Shown piece after piece: positions 37,262 to 51,304 of a stretch of 64,000 nt of DNA. Position 1 is the stretch's first letter, and every line of letters starts with the position of its first letter. The stretch comes from Lichenostomus cassidix (lineage: Eukaryota > Chordata > Aves > Passeriformes > Meliphagidae): positions 53,084,491 to 53,148,490 of the forward strand of contig CM039182.1 of assembly GCA_008360975.2 (NCBI GenBank). Reading direction: 5' to 3'. The notes beneath the pieces were generated by a model that was given only the letters and a program-made list of their open reading frames with translations, made no database searches and was not told where the DNA came from. A program made the translations under genes and the position numbers.

Positions 37262-38301
37262 CCCCTCTGTTCCTGAAGAAAACATGATCTAATATGGGAT
37301 TGGTTTCTTTCAAATAATTCTTTCTGCATCCCAGTGTGGTTCCAGGATGTGCAAATTAAGAAAAATTTTATGGGTCAAATTCTTCTTAACACTACATGTG
37401 CTCAAGTCAACTGAAATTGATGACAACTGGATGCTATGTCAGAGGGTGGAATTGGTACAGAAAATCACAATGTAAGGAAAAGGTCTTATAACAATAGACA
37501 TGACATAATGCTTTGAATGAAGGAGGAAACAATTCTCAATGTGACTTGGGAGAGAGAAAAGCAGAGAGAAGCAAAAGAATTGACCCAATAGCTAATAGAT
37601 TATCAGATAAGGATAATTGTCAAAACCGAACCAACTGCAATGGCCCTGGTTGAGCTTAACCCCATTACATAACTAATTCTAATGGAAGGAAAGCTACACC
37701 AGCTCCTGGTCCATTCAGAGCTTTAAAGAGGAGAGACTAGTTTATCACTTCTGTATTCTTTGGAAGTAGAAAATGGCTATTTAAAACTTCATCACTGAAG
37801 AGCTTAATTAAGTCTTCAGTATAAATTTCCCTTCTCTTTCATCTTTTTTTGATGTTTGGTTTTTTTTTTTAAATCAGAAATGTCCCTAAAAGAAACCTGG
37901 GTAACTTGCAAAATAGACCTAAATCAAAAACAGATTCACATATTTGTGTAGATGGTTTAGCAGTAATATTTCTAGCAGCGGGAGTTTGCAAATATTATCA
38001 AATCCACGTTCATGTTTTATGACAACTGACCGATGGAAACCAGAAGCTATTCTGACACACATTTTAACCCATTTTTCTGCTACTGGAATGACTATGAGCA
38101 CAAATGTCGACCTGGTTAAACTTTTGTTCATTTGAGTGAAATGTGAAGATGTGTCATGTCCTCAGCTGAGTTCCGGAACCACTCAGGATGTCATGTAGCA
38201 TTTAATTTAGCAAAAGGGATTAAACATCTAACCTGGAACAGCTATCCTCCCAGCTGTTGGATGATTCATTTCCATCACAAGCCCATTGTGCAGTACCTAG
38301 G

Positions 38302-38321
38302 AAAACAAAACAAAACAAAAC
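38302..38321. repeat. AAAAC pentamer microsatellite
   Basis: Four AAAAC units in a row. Confidence 0.85.
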
Positions 38322-39320
38322 ATACATGTTATATAAAATATAATCAGTTCCTAAACTCAAAAGGAAAAAAGAGATAAACGTTATCATGTTCTTTCAAAGA
38401 CTCTCTGAAAATACGAGGAGCTACAACACAAGTAGTTTGCTTAATGTGTAAAATTAAAGCTCTGATGTTTGACACTATTTTTTATTTATGCATCTAAATA
38501 AATGCTTCACTAAGGCTGTAGGTCTAACATATCTTTAAGCTCTGATACTCATCATCAAACATAAGAAACTGAGCTGCGAGCATGTTACACTTTCAACCAC
38601 CAGCAGACAACTGGAACCAACACAGAATGACTATTAAAACCTTCACACCCTTTCATATTAACTAAAGGCCTATACATAAACTATGTTCTCTTGGTTGCTT
38701 TTCCACTGTTTGTTAGTATTGAGCTTGTGATGGAGCATACTGTGAAATGTTGTCTTAATAGCTTTTACAAACATTTTGGAAAGATGAAATAATTTGGATG
38801 TTTTTTCTGTTATTTTGAGTGGGTATGACATGCTTCAGCCCTGCGTATATCTATATGGGATGATTATTCATCACAATTTTCAGATCCTTGTTATTAACCT
38901 CAGCCAGAAAACAATGTGTGATACCAAAATTCCCAAGTAACCAAGAAAAAGATATTCATACTAGCAAACTCACTGCTCTTGTAATTCTGCACCCAAAGCC
39001 AATAATCAATATTTATAATTTCCTTTTCCATTATTCTTCCATTCTTGTAACACTACTACCTTAATCACATAATCTGAATTATTAAAAAAAAAATAGCCAC
39101 CCACTAGGCAATTACTTTCATATCCAATGTAACAAGTCTAGAATCTCTTGCCAAATGCATCAGCTATAGAAAATGAACGATGGGCAAAGCCTTTTAAGTG
39201 ATCATGTAATACATCTACCTATTCACCTCACACCATGAACAACACTAGCAACCTTGACTATTTATGACAAGTGTTGGTCTAATTAGTCTTAAAAGTTCCT
39301 AATTAATGAGATGAGAAGTT

Positions 39321-39340
39321 TCTTATGTAGTCTTATGTAG
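39321..39340. repeat. 10-bp exact tandem duplication
   Basis: TCTTATGTAG occurs twice back to back, just upstream of an old CR1 remnant. Confidence 0.9.
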
Positions 39341-39364
39341 TCTGCACCCTATTCTCTATTTCTG

Positions 39365-39612
39365 TTTTTAGAAATTTTTCTCCTGATGCATAATATAAGT
39401 ATCTGTCTATTAAACATCTTTATTCTTGTCTTGTTCCCAACTGGACACAGAAAGCCAGTCACTAGAATCTTTATAACATTCTTTTATCTACTGGAAGATT
39501 GTAATCACATCCTCCCTCAGTCTGCTCTTTTCTAGACTAAACAAAACTAATTCCTTTAACCATTCTTTCCAGGTCAAATTTTGTGAACCCTTTATCTGTG
39601 TAGAATAGCCTG
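39365..39612 (-). mobile_element. Old CR1-type LINE 3' fragment
   Basis: On the + strand, 'tttttctcctgatgcataat', 'tattcttgtcttgttcccaa', 'ctttataacattcttttatc', 'tggaagattgtaatcacatc', 'ctccctcagtctgctctttt' and 'ctagactaaacaaaactaat' follow the antisense of the ORF2 end of old CR1 families word for word. Orientation is -. The 3' tail is missing. The sequence resembles the lineages shared with reptiles more than the younger bird-specific copies at 41, 49 and 54 kb. Confidence 0.7.
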
Positions 39613-41145
39613 TTTAAAAAATTCCTATTCCTGAACAGGTGGTGTCAAAAGGTCAGGTCAGCTTTCTCTTAGCTTGTGGGGTGAACCTATTTAGCTGACA
39701 TTTAGAAATCCAGACATTTCCGATAATAGATGCTGGTGGAACAATGTCTGTTCATTGGTCTAATTGTTTGGCGGTATACCAAATCATTAGTTCTGTTTCT
39801 CTTTCAGAAGGTTAAAGGCAGTTTTGGTAGACGTTCAAGTGAGACATCCAGAATTTTTTCACAAATGACAGAATTAGAAAATATAACTGCTTGTTTTAAT
39901 TCATATTTAGAATCTTTCCAGTTACGCCCTTAATCAAACAGTATCAAAAGTTTAGCCTCCTTTCTCTAGAATTTACTTACATGGGCCTGCTTTATGCATT
40001 TAATTGGTTATTTGGGGCCTGAATTCAAGAAAACACCCTCATTTGAAATCCACACCATGCTCAGGTGACTAAGCAGTTCTTTAGATGGCAAATTAAAGGA
40101 TGTACCTAAACGTGACTCCATTTGGTTAAAGAAAAACATACAAATAGTCTAGCACCTACTCAGGGCTCCACAAAAATCGTGTTTTCATCTGTTCTGGGTC
40201 TCTAAATTCTTATCCTCATGATGCAGACCTAAATTGTTTTTAAAATACTTTTTTTAAAAATCTTCTTTTGTTAGACTCAAATTCCAGATCCCTTTTCTTT
40301 ACAGAGTAAACTGCAAAACCCCTGAAGTATCTAAACATCACCACTACTCATTTTAAAAGAATTGTTGAAGATGCAGCCAAGCTTCCTTAATATTTTCATT
40401 ATAAGTACAGAGTTTGATTTCCCTATCAGATATATTATTTACTCAAAACCACTGAAATTTCTATTAATTTTTATTTTCTACAGTAATTAAGCCTATATTG
40501 ATATACTCAGTTCCAACTTTTCTTTTGAAGAAACCAATCCTCAAGCAATGCTGGTGAAAAACTGTGGATTTTTTTCCCTACATCAGCAACACTGTTTAAA
40601 ATAACTGTGTAATTTCCCATTCCATGCATTCCACTATTAGGATTCCCAAAAAGAAATTTAAAAAAATAAACTTCACCAGCTTCTCATGTGCATTCTAAAA
40701 AAAAAAACATGAAGGAAACTCATAAGATTACTGCATTCTAGCCATGGGAGAATGTAATGCTCACATCCTTTATCATCAAAGACAAAAAAATCTGAGGAAA
40801 AGGTAAGAAACACAACTCAAAGGGTTTCTCCTCCATTGTCTTGTACGCTCAAATGGTCATGATCTTTCTGGTGTGGTAGAGACCTCTATTGTCAATGTAT
40901 TCACCTGAGTTAATAATAAGGAACTGATGAACCAAGAGAATCATGTAAAAGATTATGGCAATCAAGAGATCAAATTTTAAATTTTTTTCCCCATATGGCT
41001 TATTTTGCAGGCTAGAAATACTATGTGATCTGTTACCATTTGAGATTTTCTGAATCAAATAATGGTTGGGAGTCATTTTAGATCATTGTAAAGGAATCAG
41101 AAGCACAGTCTTCAGTCTTTCAGCAAAAACCTTTAACATGTATCA
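39613..41145. other. Unique noncoding stretch
   Basis: No exon or repeat family recognised. A-runs of seven to ten bases occur near 40698. Confidence 0.55.
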
Positions 41146-41709
41146 GGAGTAGTGTGGCCAGCAGGACCAGGGAAGTGGTTCTTCCCCTGTACTCGGCACT
41201 GTTGAGGCTGCACCTTGAGTACTGTGCCCAGTTCTGGGCTCTCAGTTCAGGAAGGATATTGAGCTACTGGAAGTACCTAGTCTAGAGAAGGACAACAAGG
41301 CTGGTGAAGAGACTGAAGTACAAGCCCTGTGAGGAGCAACTGAGGGAGCTGAGGTTGTTTGCCATGGAGAAAAGGAGGCTTGGGGGAGACCTTCTCACTC
41401 TCTACAACTCCCTGAAAAGAGGTCGTACCTAGGTGAGGGTTGGCCTCTTCTCACAGGTAGCCAGTGACCAGACAAGGGGACAGTCTCAAGCTGCTCCAGG
41501 GGAGGTTTGGTTTGGACATTAGGAGGAATGTCAAAGAAAGGGTGATTAGAAATTGGAATGTGCTGCCCAGGGAGGTGGTAGAGTCACTGTCCCTGGAGGT
41601 GTTTAAGGAAAGATTGAACCTGATCTGGTTCACATGGTGGTGCTCAGTCATAGATTGGACTTATGATCTCAGAGGTCTTTTCCAACATAATTGATTGATT
41701 CTGTGATAC
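41146..41709 (+). mobile_element. CR1 LINE, 5'-truncated, 3' end intact
   Basis: This copy runs from the late ORF2 region ('ggctgcaccttgagtactgt', 'gcccagttctgggctctcag') through the ORF2 tail to a CR1-like 3' end (AATTGATTGATTCTGTGATAC). It has the expected order of 'ggaggcttgggggagacctt', 'ctctacaactccctgaaaag', 'attaggaggaatgtcaaaga' and 'ctgcccagggaggtggtaga'. It is 5'-truncated like nearly all CR1 copies and carries frame breaks. Confidence 0.9.
41464..41694 (+). pseudogene. CR1 ORF2 C-terminal remnant
   Basis: This 76-codon open piece lies inside the CR1 copy at 41146-41709. Residues reading FGLDIRRN, then RVIRNWNVLPREVVESLSLE and VFKERL match the end of the CR1 ORF2 protein, downstream of its reverse transcriptase domain. 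The first Met is not a real start; the frame is open only because the family's coding tail falls here. It has no endonuclease or reverse transcriptase domain and cannot be functional. Confidence 0.75.
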
Positions 41710-43340
41710 CATTTTATTTTATTCCAAATACAGACACCATTTCAACTGAGATGAAGCATGTAACTAACCACTCATGTTAACACAGCTTCTCTCAGAACTG
41801 CCAGGAAGGTTTGAAGTCCATTCTACCTAAGCTAAGCTTCCAAATCCCTATCAAAGTAGATGCTGGAATCAGAAACATATCAAAACTTGTAGTTCCCACC
41901 TCCCTCCTTCCCTGATCCAAATTTAAAAAGTGCTATTTAATGTGGAGCTATGCACTCAAAATATGCATTTGTACAGGTACCACTCTTTCACAGATTCATC
42001 TAGAGTTTAGTGAAAAGGATTTTCAGGGCCACAAAGGAAATGATGTAACAATTTTCTCCATATTTTTGTAGCCACAAGACAGCTGGCTGTTGGTAAATGT
42101 AATTACTACTCATGCCTCCAAACCACAAAAAAGTAATGATAGTTTTCGCTGTACATGCTGAACATAGAGCAATGGCCATAATCACCCCCTGAAGAAGTAA
42201 CAGAACGTGTTGTGAACAAAATGCCATATTGGAATCGTATCCCACATCCTAAGAGTACCCCTTTCCAAATAAAAATGTGTTAACTCATTTGAAATTTGGA
42301 AAGGATATTAAACATATTCCCACATGATGCCTGGTTCTGCTTGGTCTTGTATTTCTAGAATGTTGTTGCACAACAGCATGGTTTGCACATCAGCATGTTT
42401 CCCCTCCACCTTTTTTCCAATGCTGCAATCCCAATATTTTCAAGTTCTGTTGCAAAGTTTGTCTTTCATCACTAATAATTTTAATATTCTTCTTTCTAAA
42501 CACAGTTTCTAATATGCAGGGATCACTTGGAGAAGGTATCTCTACTGTATCTAAGTATTGTACTAATGAATCACATATCCTCTGTTTTACCTGCATCTAC
42601 CTCTCATATTTGATGTTTCTCACCATTTCATGTGACAGGATATAATTTAAAGATAAGTTGCTTTCTTTACAAATTTTTGAACTAATAAATTGGCTTCATT
42701 GTTTTTAATTTACCTCTTTTCTCCCAGTCTCTTACTCTGACACAGAGAACACTGTATGTTATAGTCCCTTAGATCCCTAGCACCACATCTATGATACCAT
42801 ATGAATACACGCAGGAAAACTACAGTTCATTGGAATGTCCCTGTTCTCTACTGCTGCTTTCTTCTAGGCCAGTGTCTTACAGACTGCTTTACCAAACTTG
42901 TTCCTTTTTTTGTGCATGTGAGGTGATGGCTTTGACAAACTCATTCTTATTTCACAGCTTCACAGCTATTTGCTACTATACACTGTAGACAAAATTACTT
43001 TTTATTGACATCCCTGAGGATACATCTTTATCCTGATCCATGTCACATTATTCAAATACTTCATGCTTTTCTGTTGCATCTCTTGCTCTATTACAGAACA
43101 CATCACCTAGATTCCCTGTTGATTCTCAGGATTTAATTTCCATCATTTTTCATTACTTTTTATTTACTATCTTTTGTCTAAAGAGTTTTTATACCCTCTA
43201 GCCTCATAGTGGTTTTACAAACTAATTACAGCAATTAGCAATTAGCATTGAAATTAAGTTTTACAGTAGCCACGACTTTGATCCAAAAGGGTGCTTTCTG
43301 ATACAGGGCTTAAGAGCTTCTAACCTGCATTCTTCTAGGT
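41710..43340. other. Unique, partly T-rich stretch
   Basis: From about 42300 to 43200 the + strand is T/C-rich, like 22-24 kb. No exon or repeat family recognised. Confidence 0.5.
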
Positions 43341-43379
43341 CACTTAAGTCAAGAATTTTCACTTAAGTCAAGAATATTC
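43341..43379. repeat. 19-20-bp tandem duplication
   Basis: CACTTAAGTCAAGAATTTT is followed directly by CACTTAAGTCAAGAATATTC. The two copies differ by an A insertion or change near the end. Confidence 0.9.
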
Positions 43380-46300
43380 ATTTCAAGAATAATCTAGAAC
43401 TAAATGTTTCAAAAGACAACCACTGAGAGTGATCAGAAATTTCTTCCCCTACGCTCTATCTCAATGTGACATTTGACCAACTGAAGATAGTTTAATTCAC
43501 CCATTATTACTGCCTCATTAGGCTTAGAGGATTCTTTTATCTCCTTCAACATTTTGGACTCAGTATCTGCTTCCTCATGAGAAGGCTCAACAGTATAACT
43601 CTAAGATAGCTCCCCCAGCTCTATGACTTAATCTGTCCTTCTGATGCTTTAATAATTTCAGGGGTTTTTTTCTCTTCATGCATCTGTAACTTGGTGTAGT
43701 TCTGTGCTCTTACAGAATGCTGAAAACCTCTGTTCCCAACACATTTAGCCAAAACAAAGCTCTCTGGATAGAGATTCAAGGACATGTTCATTACCCTAGG
43801 GCCCAAAAATATTTAAACAACGGTGGAAAGAGGGGAGCAGGGCTTGGGGCGGTCAGTATCATCACCTGAAGGTGTGATTGGAGAATTAGGAACCAATATG
43901 CTAATAAGACAAAACTTACAAAAGGTAAAGAGTGCATGACCCAGCGTCCATTTTGGGTGTAGTCACCAAGAGGGACTTTGCTTGCCCAAGTATATCTTGA
44001 AGGCCTTGAATAAATTTGTCCACTTTTTATATACCTGATTGTTTTAGCCTCTGTTTTCAGGCAGCCTGTTTCAGGCATCACTTCCTGTTTAGTTTATAGC
44101 AAGTATTACACTTTCCTATTGATTTCTGTCATTTCAACGTTCTTCAGTAATGGCTACTATGTCAGGATACTTTGTCTTTGCCAAGACTTTCAAGTGACCT
44201 TTTTAAATCTTACACAGCTCATGTTGATATAGAGATATGTATAGGTTTTGTATACATTTGGGGAAGCAAAGAGTTTGCCATGCCATTTTTTTATTTAACT
44301 CTAAAATTTGGCACTGTATTACCTTTCTAGAACTTCTCCTCTTTCAATTTTCTTGCAAATTTAATTCTTGTCCCTTACACCTTTTGTATGACTGGCATTA
44401 CTAAAATATGTCTTAAAATGGTGTGAGACCTCATATATCAGCTTTTCCTCAGCTCCTGCATGAGACCACACTCATTAATTTCCTGCACCAGCAATCTATT
44501 CCTACCACTGTTCTAGACAACTGCTTCCACTGAGGTTCTTCCTCCACAAAGTTCTGTGTAAGTATCCCAGTGGAAATCCTACTTGTCATCCATTAACTGA
44601 AATACTAAAAGTCTGACATTATGAAACCTGCACATTAGAACAAAACTAGAACTCAGTTCAGAAGGAAACATAAAGTTGGTGAAATTGGATAAGTTTCTAG
44701 GATTCTTTTAGTTGTTCATAATACTGGCACAGAATATACCCACCACAGTGATCTCTTCTCAGGCACCCTATGAGAGTCTATTCTTCACAGACTCGCTCTC
44801 TTCCACCCTGAAAATCTTCTCAGCAAGCTGTTTCTGGGGCCCATATGAACAGGCAATTAATGTTTTTAGTAATTCAATTTCCTAAATTATCTTTCAAATT
44901 TGAAATCCAAGTAAAATATTACCTTGATACTGAGAATAGTTCTCATAATAACGTTTTGCTTCCCCTAGCACCTCCTGCTACAAAATTAAAAATTAAAAAA
45001 TTCTTAGTGCTAAAGCAGCCACAGTATAATGTACATAAGAGACATTAAACAACCCGAAAAGTATTAAACAATGAAAACCCTTTCTAACGGAGCAGAAACA
45101 CCTTTGCCATTGCCTAATCATCAGCACATTCTTATTCCTGAGAAAAAATCCTAAATTCAATTTATACCTCACAGTCTAAGTAAATACGAGACAGCTGGTA
45201 AATGAGTCTATATAAATCTCCTATGTTTTTATCAGATGTATTGAAAAGTAATGAGAGTAAAAGAAGGTACTTTTCTTCTAATAGTAGACCATATTGCAGT
45301 AAAGAATCAGGTTTTTAACTCTTGTGGAGAAGGAAGTATTTCAGAGGAGTTTATTAGCATATGATATATTTAATATTTGTAATGAGTAGCAAGGAGATTA
45401 AGAGAATAAAGATTATAACTTGGGCCAAAATATACAAAAATGCATGGACACAAGTCTGTATTTAATTGCGTAAATTCTCTGATTTTCAAGGTTGCAGACC
45501 TGACCCTCATTTCAAGGGGCTGTCTGGGTGGTCAAAAATCAGGTTGCTTCCCGCAGATACCCACGTATAGCTCCCTGACAACTTCTTGCACCATCAGTGT
45601 GGAAACACAGCAGAGGAAAGAATCTGTCCTTATTTGTGAAAAATACGTATATTTCTCAGATGATCTTTTTCCCTGAGAACTGATGTAATTGTAAAACCAT
45701 ACTTTTGGTGGGTATGAATGTGTAAATTCACAGAAATCTTTTAGCAAAGATGGTTGGCTGTACTGCTATTTGGATATAAGACCTGTCTCATGCTGGTAGC
45801 AAGATGGGGTGTAGCTTTATTCAAAGTACTGGCTCTGGGATCTAAGAGTCTGTCTCCAGCTGCAGCAGAGCTTTCCTAACACTGATAACTCCACACTGAT
45901 CACCTTCTGTGCTACAGAAACAGATTGGTTTTATTATTGCAACAGACTGAAATACTGACTGTTTTTTTGCTTCTTTCAGTCAGAATGGCCAGTAGTTTTC
46001 TGCTAGCAGCGGTGTTACAAATCACTGGCTTTTGATAATATTTTTTCTACTTTGGATTATTACAAATACTATATTCAGTATTTAAATGTTATGATTGCAG
46101 TTTCTCTGAACAAAAAGCATGGACAAATCCAATTACAAATAATTTTGAAAGATGCAAGGGACTGGAAAAATTAAGAAGAGTATCCTGGACTGTATATAGG
46201 TTAAATTATTTTGGTGTCCAGAATGTCATGTGAAAGGCTTTAATTTTATTTTATTTCATTGTGATTTATCTCTTACATCAAACAACAACAAAATAAGTCC

Positions 46301-49300
46301 CTAGATGTTTTCTTTTGTGGATACTGACTTGTTAATGAAATGCAAGTATATTTCCTAACTTATTACACAGATAATAAGCTAGAACTGCCGCACCTTCCAG
46401 CACTGTGTGCAACAACTGGGAGACTGATGGGGTAAGAATATCAAGAACCTTTCCTCTGTCATTGTTTTCATAACAACTCTGTGGATGTTTGATACATTCA
46501 TCAGGGATCATACATATACAGACCTGCCTATGGAGCTGGAGATGATGAAGAGAAAATTCTGATAGGGCTTTGGACAACTGAGACTTTTCAGCAGTCACTT
46601 TTTGCCATGTAGTATTGAAATAAGTCACATGCAGATGCAACTCTGGATTGAAAATTGACTGAGGTGTTTGTCCACCATTTAAGGGTACTGTTATTTCAAA
46701 ATATGCAATCTTCAATGAAACTGCACAGTGAATCATACTAAGAGTTGTTACAGAAATCACGTGTTTTCTCAGATAGGTATGCATGTTATGGCAAGAATAC
46801 TCTTATAGACAGAAGATATATCTCAATAGTCAGAAAGCCTCAGAAATTCACAAACAATATCAGACTTATAGTAAGCAGAGGAACCATTAAACAACAGCAT
46901 TGTACTATTATATTAAAATATCTCCTAATTTCTCACGGTCCTTGGGAATCTCACTTGTTTTGCCAAATACAATGTACATAATCTAACCTTGCACACCACA
47001 CTGAGTTCCCAAGAGCCTTCTTTTAAGTACTCCATCCATCTTTCACCTGCCATGTAAGTCTTGTGGTTTATTTATACATCATTGTTTTATTTGAGCTGGT
47101 CTGTCAGCTCAGAGTACTTACTCCTTCCCAGCAGTGCAAAACTTGCTCATCCATAAAGGAATGCCATTTAACACTGGCACCTGCTTAGCATTGTAAGGCA
47201 CATCCAGATGAGACCATCTCCCTGCAGACCCTCAGTCTACTCCAGGCAGAGATTCACCACACCTGTCATAAGTGGCTTATTCCTACATACTCTTGCACTG
47301 ACCTTTTTAGCCCTTTAGGAAAGGAACTGTGGCTGTAGTTTTAAATGCAGCATTTTAAATTAAGTCAAAGGAGTTCTGTATGGAAACATGTGCAGACTAC
47401 ACTGGTAAACTCTATAGATGCTGTTGAGTATTGCTAGATGTCCTGGGCAGTCAAAGGAACTTTCATCAACAGCAGCTCTGGCACATGGAGATTTTTCCTG
47501 ATTTATACTCTGCCCCCTTAACATTAGCCTTTGTAATAAATCCATTTAAGACAGAGAACTCCTAACCATGCCTACATGAAAGAATTGGGATTCAAGAGTG
47601 CTAGGCACACATGTATCTGGAGAAGGTGAAGATTAAGTTCCCATTTTGTATCAGTTTCTTCTTCAACTCCTTTCTAGCAGTTCAGTACTTAACTACTGTC
47701 ATCCGCTTTTCCATCATTAGCATTTAGTTATGAATTTTATTACCGAGCCATCAACTTTCTCTCCAAGTTGCAGTAAAGCAAGAAGTAACTAAAGCCGCCA
47801 GAAAGGTATTTCAGGGCTATGAGTGTTCACAGAAAAGAAGTGATTTCTCTCAGAAACAATCCTTATTTTAAAAAAACCTCAAAACATAGTTTTGGAAATA
47901 CTGCATTTCACAGTTACTTAGTCATAAATGTGCATTAGATGCTGTGTAAGAATTTAATGTAAAAAGCCATTAGTGTGTGAGTACTACATATACAACTGTG
48001 AGAAAAAATACAACACTTGTTTTTAAATATGACGCTTCCAATGAACTTTGCAATAGAAGTTGCTAGACAAGCTATGAGGGACCAAGAATGGAAAGAGAAA
48101 AAGGAAAATAGCAAGGACAGATTTTTATTTACTCAAATTTGCACACAGGAACTAAATAGTTCACCTGTGTAAATTCATATCTTCAAATGTGGTAATGTAT
48201 TTTGGAAGTTATATTCAATTTTGTCTCTTCAGCTTTGTGTTGAGGGTTTCTTCTCTACCTCAGCAGTGATACCTGTTGCATAACATTATATAAGGCAATA
48301 ATAGGATGTGATGGCGTTAAAAGTATCACTGACAGTAATGATGGAAAGGTATATTTTCTAAACATGCAAATCTAAGCAGATGGCCAGTATAATTGAAAAA
48401 AGCATGTTTTACATGTCTACATTCTGAACCATTTCAGGGCCTTCAAAATACCATCAATTTGCAATATTTCACTGTATCTGAGTTTAGTTAAAGCAGGTTG
48501 CACAGCCAGAAAAACTCTCCCATGTCAAGTCATAAGCACTATTCTGAAAATTTGCTTTGTGTAAGACCTTATATTTTATCTAATGCTATTGAAGCAGACA
48601 ATTAGAATATAGACAGTCAAACTATAAAAATGTACAGAGGGGTCACATCTAATAAAATTTTAAAAAAATATTTTCATAAAAGAAATTGTCTTCAGCTTGT
48701 AGCTGCTTTCTGAGAGTAGCTCCAACCTTGGTTAAGTTTAAATACAATGCAAAAGCATCAAAATTTCATTTTTTGACTCTTCTGATTAAAATGCTGCTAG
48801 CTTATTATAAAGTACATATTTCCTACAAATGGAAATTTTTTCTAGTAAACTCTGGTCCTGCAAAAGGACTCTTCCTCCAAAACTACTTTTGGACACTAAA
48901 TGTCTTCAAGACCATACTGTTCCCTGCAGGTCACAAAAAGTTTGTGTAGATAATCCAACTTGAGTATCAAAGTAAGTATTTTCCATACTTTGTAGGGGAA
49001 AAAAAAGTTCATTAAATGATTCTGTAGCAATAAAATCAAATACAATTTTGCTGGTGAATGAAACCAGCCCATTACTATAAGCATGTGACCATACATTGAA
49101 GTTATTGTCATTTTTCCAGTTGATCACTCGCTGTTCAAGAAAACGATTGAGAGAGATTAACATTAAAAAAATGCTTGGTGTTTCAGACAAAAAGAGAATG
49201 TACTGTAATGTTTGATATGTTAAGATAGTTTGAAAACAGCACTGTAGAAGAAATCAAGTGCCACGTAACTGTAAGTCATATATTTTACATGCACATCACA

Positions 49301-49818
49301 GGGCACTTTTTAAAAAATAAAGCATTATTTCTTTGTATCTCATTAATTTGTACCTAAATGTTACATACAGTAGAGTGTATAAAACTAAAGTTTCTTTTTG
49401 TTGTTATTAATTGCTCCAAACACCTGTTTGCTCAGGTATTTAGTTAGTCTGAAGGTTTTTTTCCCCACTGCTTATCTGAAGTCAATCAAATGCAGAGCTT
49501 GAAAGAGATATTTAAAAGGCAGGTGACAAAAGGCCTTTTATTCCTTAACTGAGGCACATGAATGTTGATATAAAAATAATAGCCAATGTAGGCTATAAGT
49601 CCCAAACCTGGATGAGTCTGAGTAACTGTTAGAAGTGTTTCTTTAATATTGTGACTTAAAATTTTGCAGTATTTGGCGTTTGTGCCAACCAGAAAACAAA
49701 GCAGGAAAGAATGGGGATCAGAAGTCACAAAAATTGACTTACAATAAAGGGAAGATCAGAGGAGGTGACTACTTTTACATAAGCTAAATAAGAACCATAC
49801 AATCAATAAGGATAGTAT
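43380..49818. other. Unique noncoding stretch of about 6.4 kb
   Basis: No gene or transposon recognised. It holds the longest non-repeat open frame in the window (150 codons, - strand, 46332-46784), which I treat as chance because it matches nothing known to me and has no splice or promoter context. Confidence 0.5.
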
Positions 49819-50275
49819 AGAACAGAACAGAATAGAACAGAACAGCTGGAAGAGACCTACAGTGACTATCTAGTCCCACTGCCTGACCACTTCAGGGCTG
49901 ACCAAAGTTAAAGTGTGGCTTTAAGGACACTGTCCAAATGCTTCTTCAGCAGTGACAGGCATGGGGCACTAACCACCTCTCCAGGAAACTTATTCCAGAT
50001 TTTGACCACCCTCTGGGCCATGAAATTTTTCCTCATGTTTAGTCTTAACCTCCCATGACAGACACAGCTTTGAGTTTTTCCTGAATGCTCTGGCACCGTG
50101 TACCAGGGAGAAGAGCTTAGCACTTCCTTCTCCACCTCCCCTCCTCAGGAAGCTGTAGGGAGAAGTGAGATCACCCCTCAGCCTCCTCCTCTCCAACCCA
50201 GATAAGCCCAGTGCCCTCAGCTGCTCCTCAGAGCACATTCCTGCCAGCATCAGTGCCCTTCTCTGGATGTATTAG
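49819..50275 (-). mobile_element. CR1 LINE, 5'-truncated, 3' end with pentamer tail
   Basis: On the - strand this is a clear CR1 3' half. The ORF2 tail is readable in two frames (LSGLERRRLRGDLTSPYSFL upstream; LRLNMRKNFMAQRVVKIWNK then FPGEVVSAPCLSLLKKHLDS downstream), followed by the 3' UTR word 'actagatagtcactgtaggt' and 'ctcttccagctg'. The 3' end carries TTCTG/TTCTA pentamers instead of the usual ATTCTATG octamers. The switch of frame shows at least one indel. The copy is comparatively young. Confidence 0.9.
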
Positions 50276-51304
50276 AGTCACAGAAGAAATATTTAAACAT
50301 TTGAAATATTTAAGCAGAAATAACAGTAACTGGAGATAAGGAACAACAAGTTGAGGAGATGCACTGGTATATAAAACCCTGAAAATGAAATAGAAAAAAC
50401 ACAACCTTGGCACTATTTTAATTTCCTGCTGGTAATATCTACCTGTGCTTTCAGACGGACAGAAATTTTAAGAATAAAACTAAGTAAAAAACTAGAAAAT
50501 GCACTTCATAGAACAATATTGTCTTATAACAGTTGCAGAAGGATTTTTCGGTGCTGCGATACACCTCTAGAATTTAGGTTCTGTGATTATGTAAAATATC
50601 ACAACATTTCCCTTGAGGACCCACTCATGTCAGAGACCTACTGGAAATCCATTCCCATAAAACTTCTAGCATAATTTCTTCATAAATATATATAAACTGT
50701 CTTCACTTGGACAGACTTTTCTTTTTTTTTCAGACCTGAATCTGTATATGTGCAAACATTTTCTCACCCATCCGATACCACCACTTAGTTTAGATAAATA
50801 GAAGACAAAAATTATTCCAACATGTCCATATCCTTTACTTCAATCCTACATCTCAAGGAATATTCTTTTGGAAAAACTAAAAGTTCTGGGCTTTTGTTCA
50901 TGTATTCCTTAGTGTCCTATATACAGCTGCCAGTATTTAACAGAAAGCTGGCTTTTGAAAGATGATTACTGTCGACCTGACTCATCCCATTCTCCAAGTA
51001 CAGAAAACCAGAAATTATCATAACACAGTTGCCACATAAAATTAATTGACAGTTATTACTGATATGGATTGCAATGGAATATGTAACCTGGTGAATAAGC
51101 AAAGACAGTAAAAGGAAGGATTTCTTATTTAAAAATTAACTCACATTGTGGTATTTCTTCGCTGTCATGCATGTATAGTATAATTTTGGAAACAAACAAT
51201 ATGACCCATATTCATTTCTCCTACCATTAAACGCTTCACTGAGGATTGCAAGATGGTAAACACATTTCCCTCATATAGGCAACAGAGAAAGACACATCCA
51301 GAGA
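50276..51304. other. Unique noncoding stretch
   Basis: No feature recognised. Confidence 0.55.

Larger units (their letters stand above)
36488..39320. other. Mostly unique noncoding stretch
   Basis: No gene recognised. A short CA-rich patch lies at 37239-37261 and an AAAAC pentamer run at 38302-38321. Confidence 0.55.

Noticed and set aside
46332..46784. 150-codon open frame on the - strand, the longest outside repeats
   Set aside because: In AT-rich DNA of this length about one such frame is expected by chance. The protein resembles nothing I know, and there is no promoter, splice or codon-use support.
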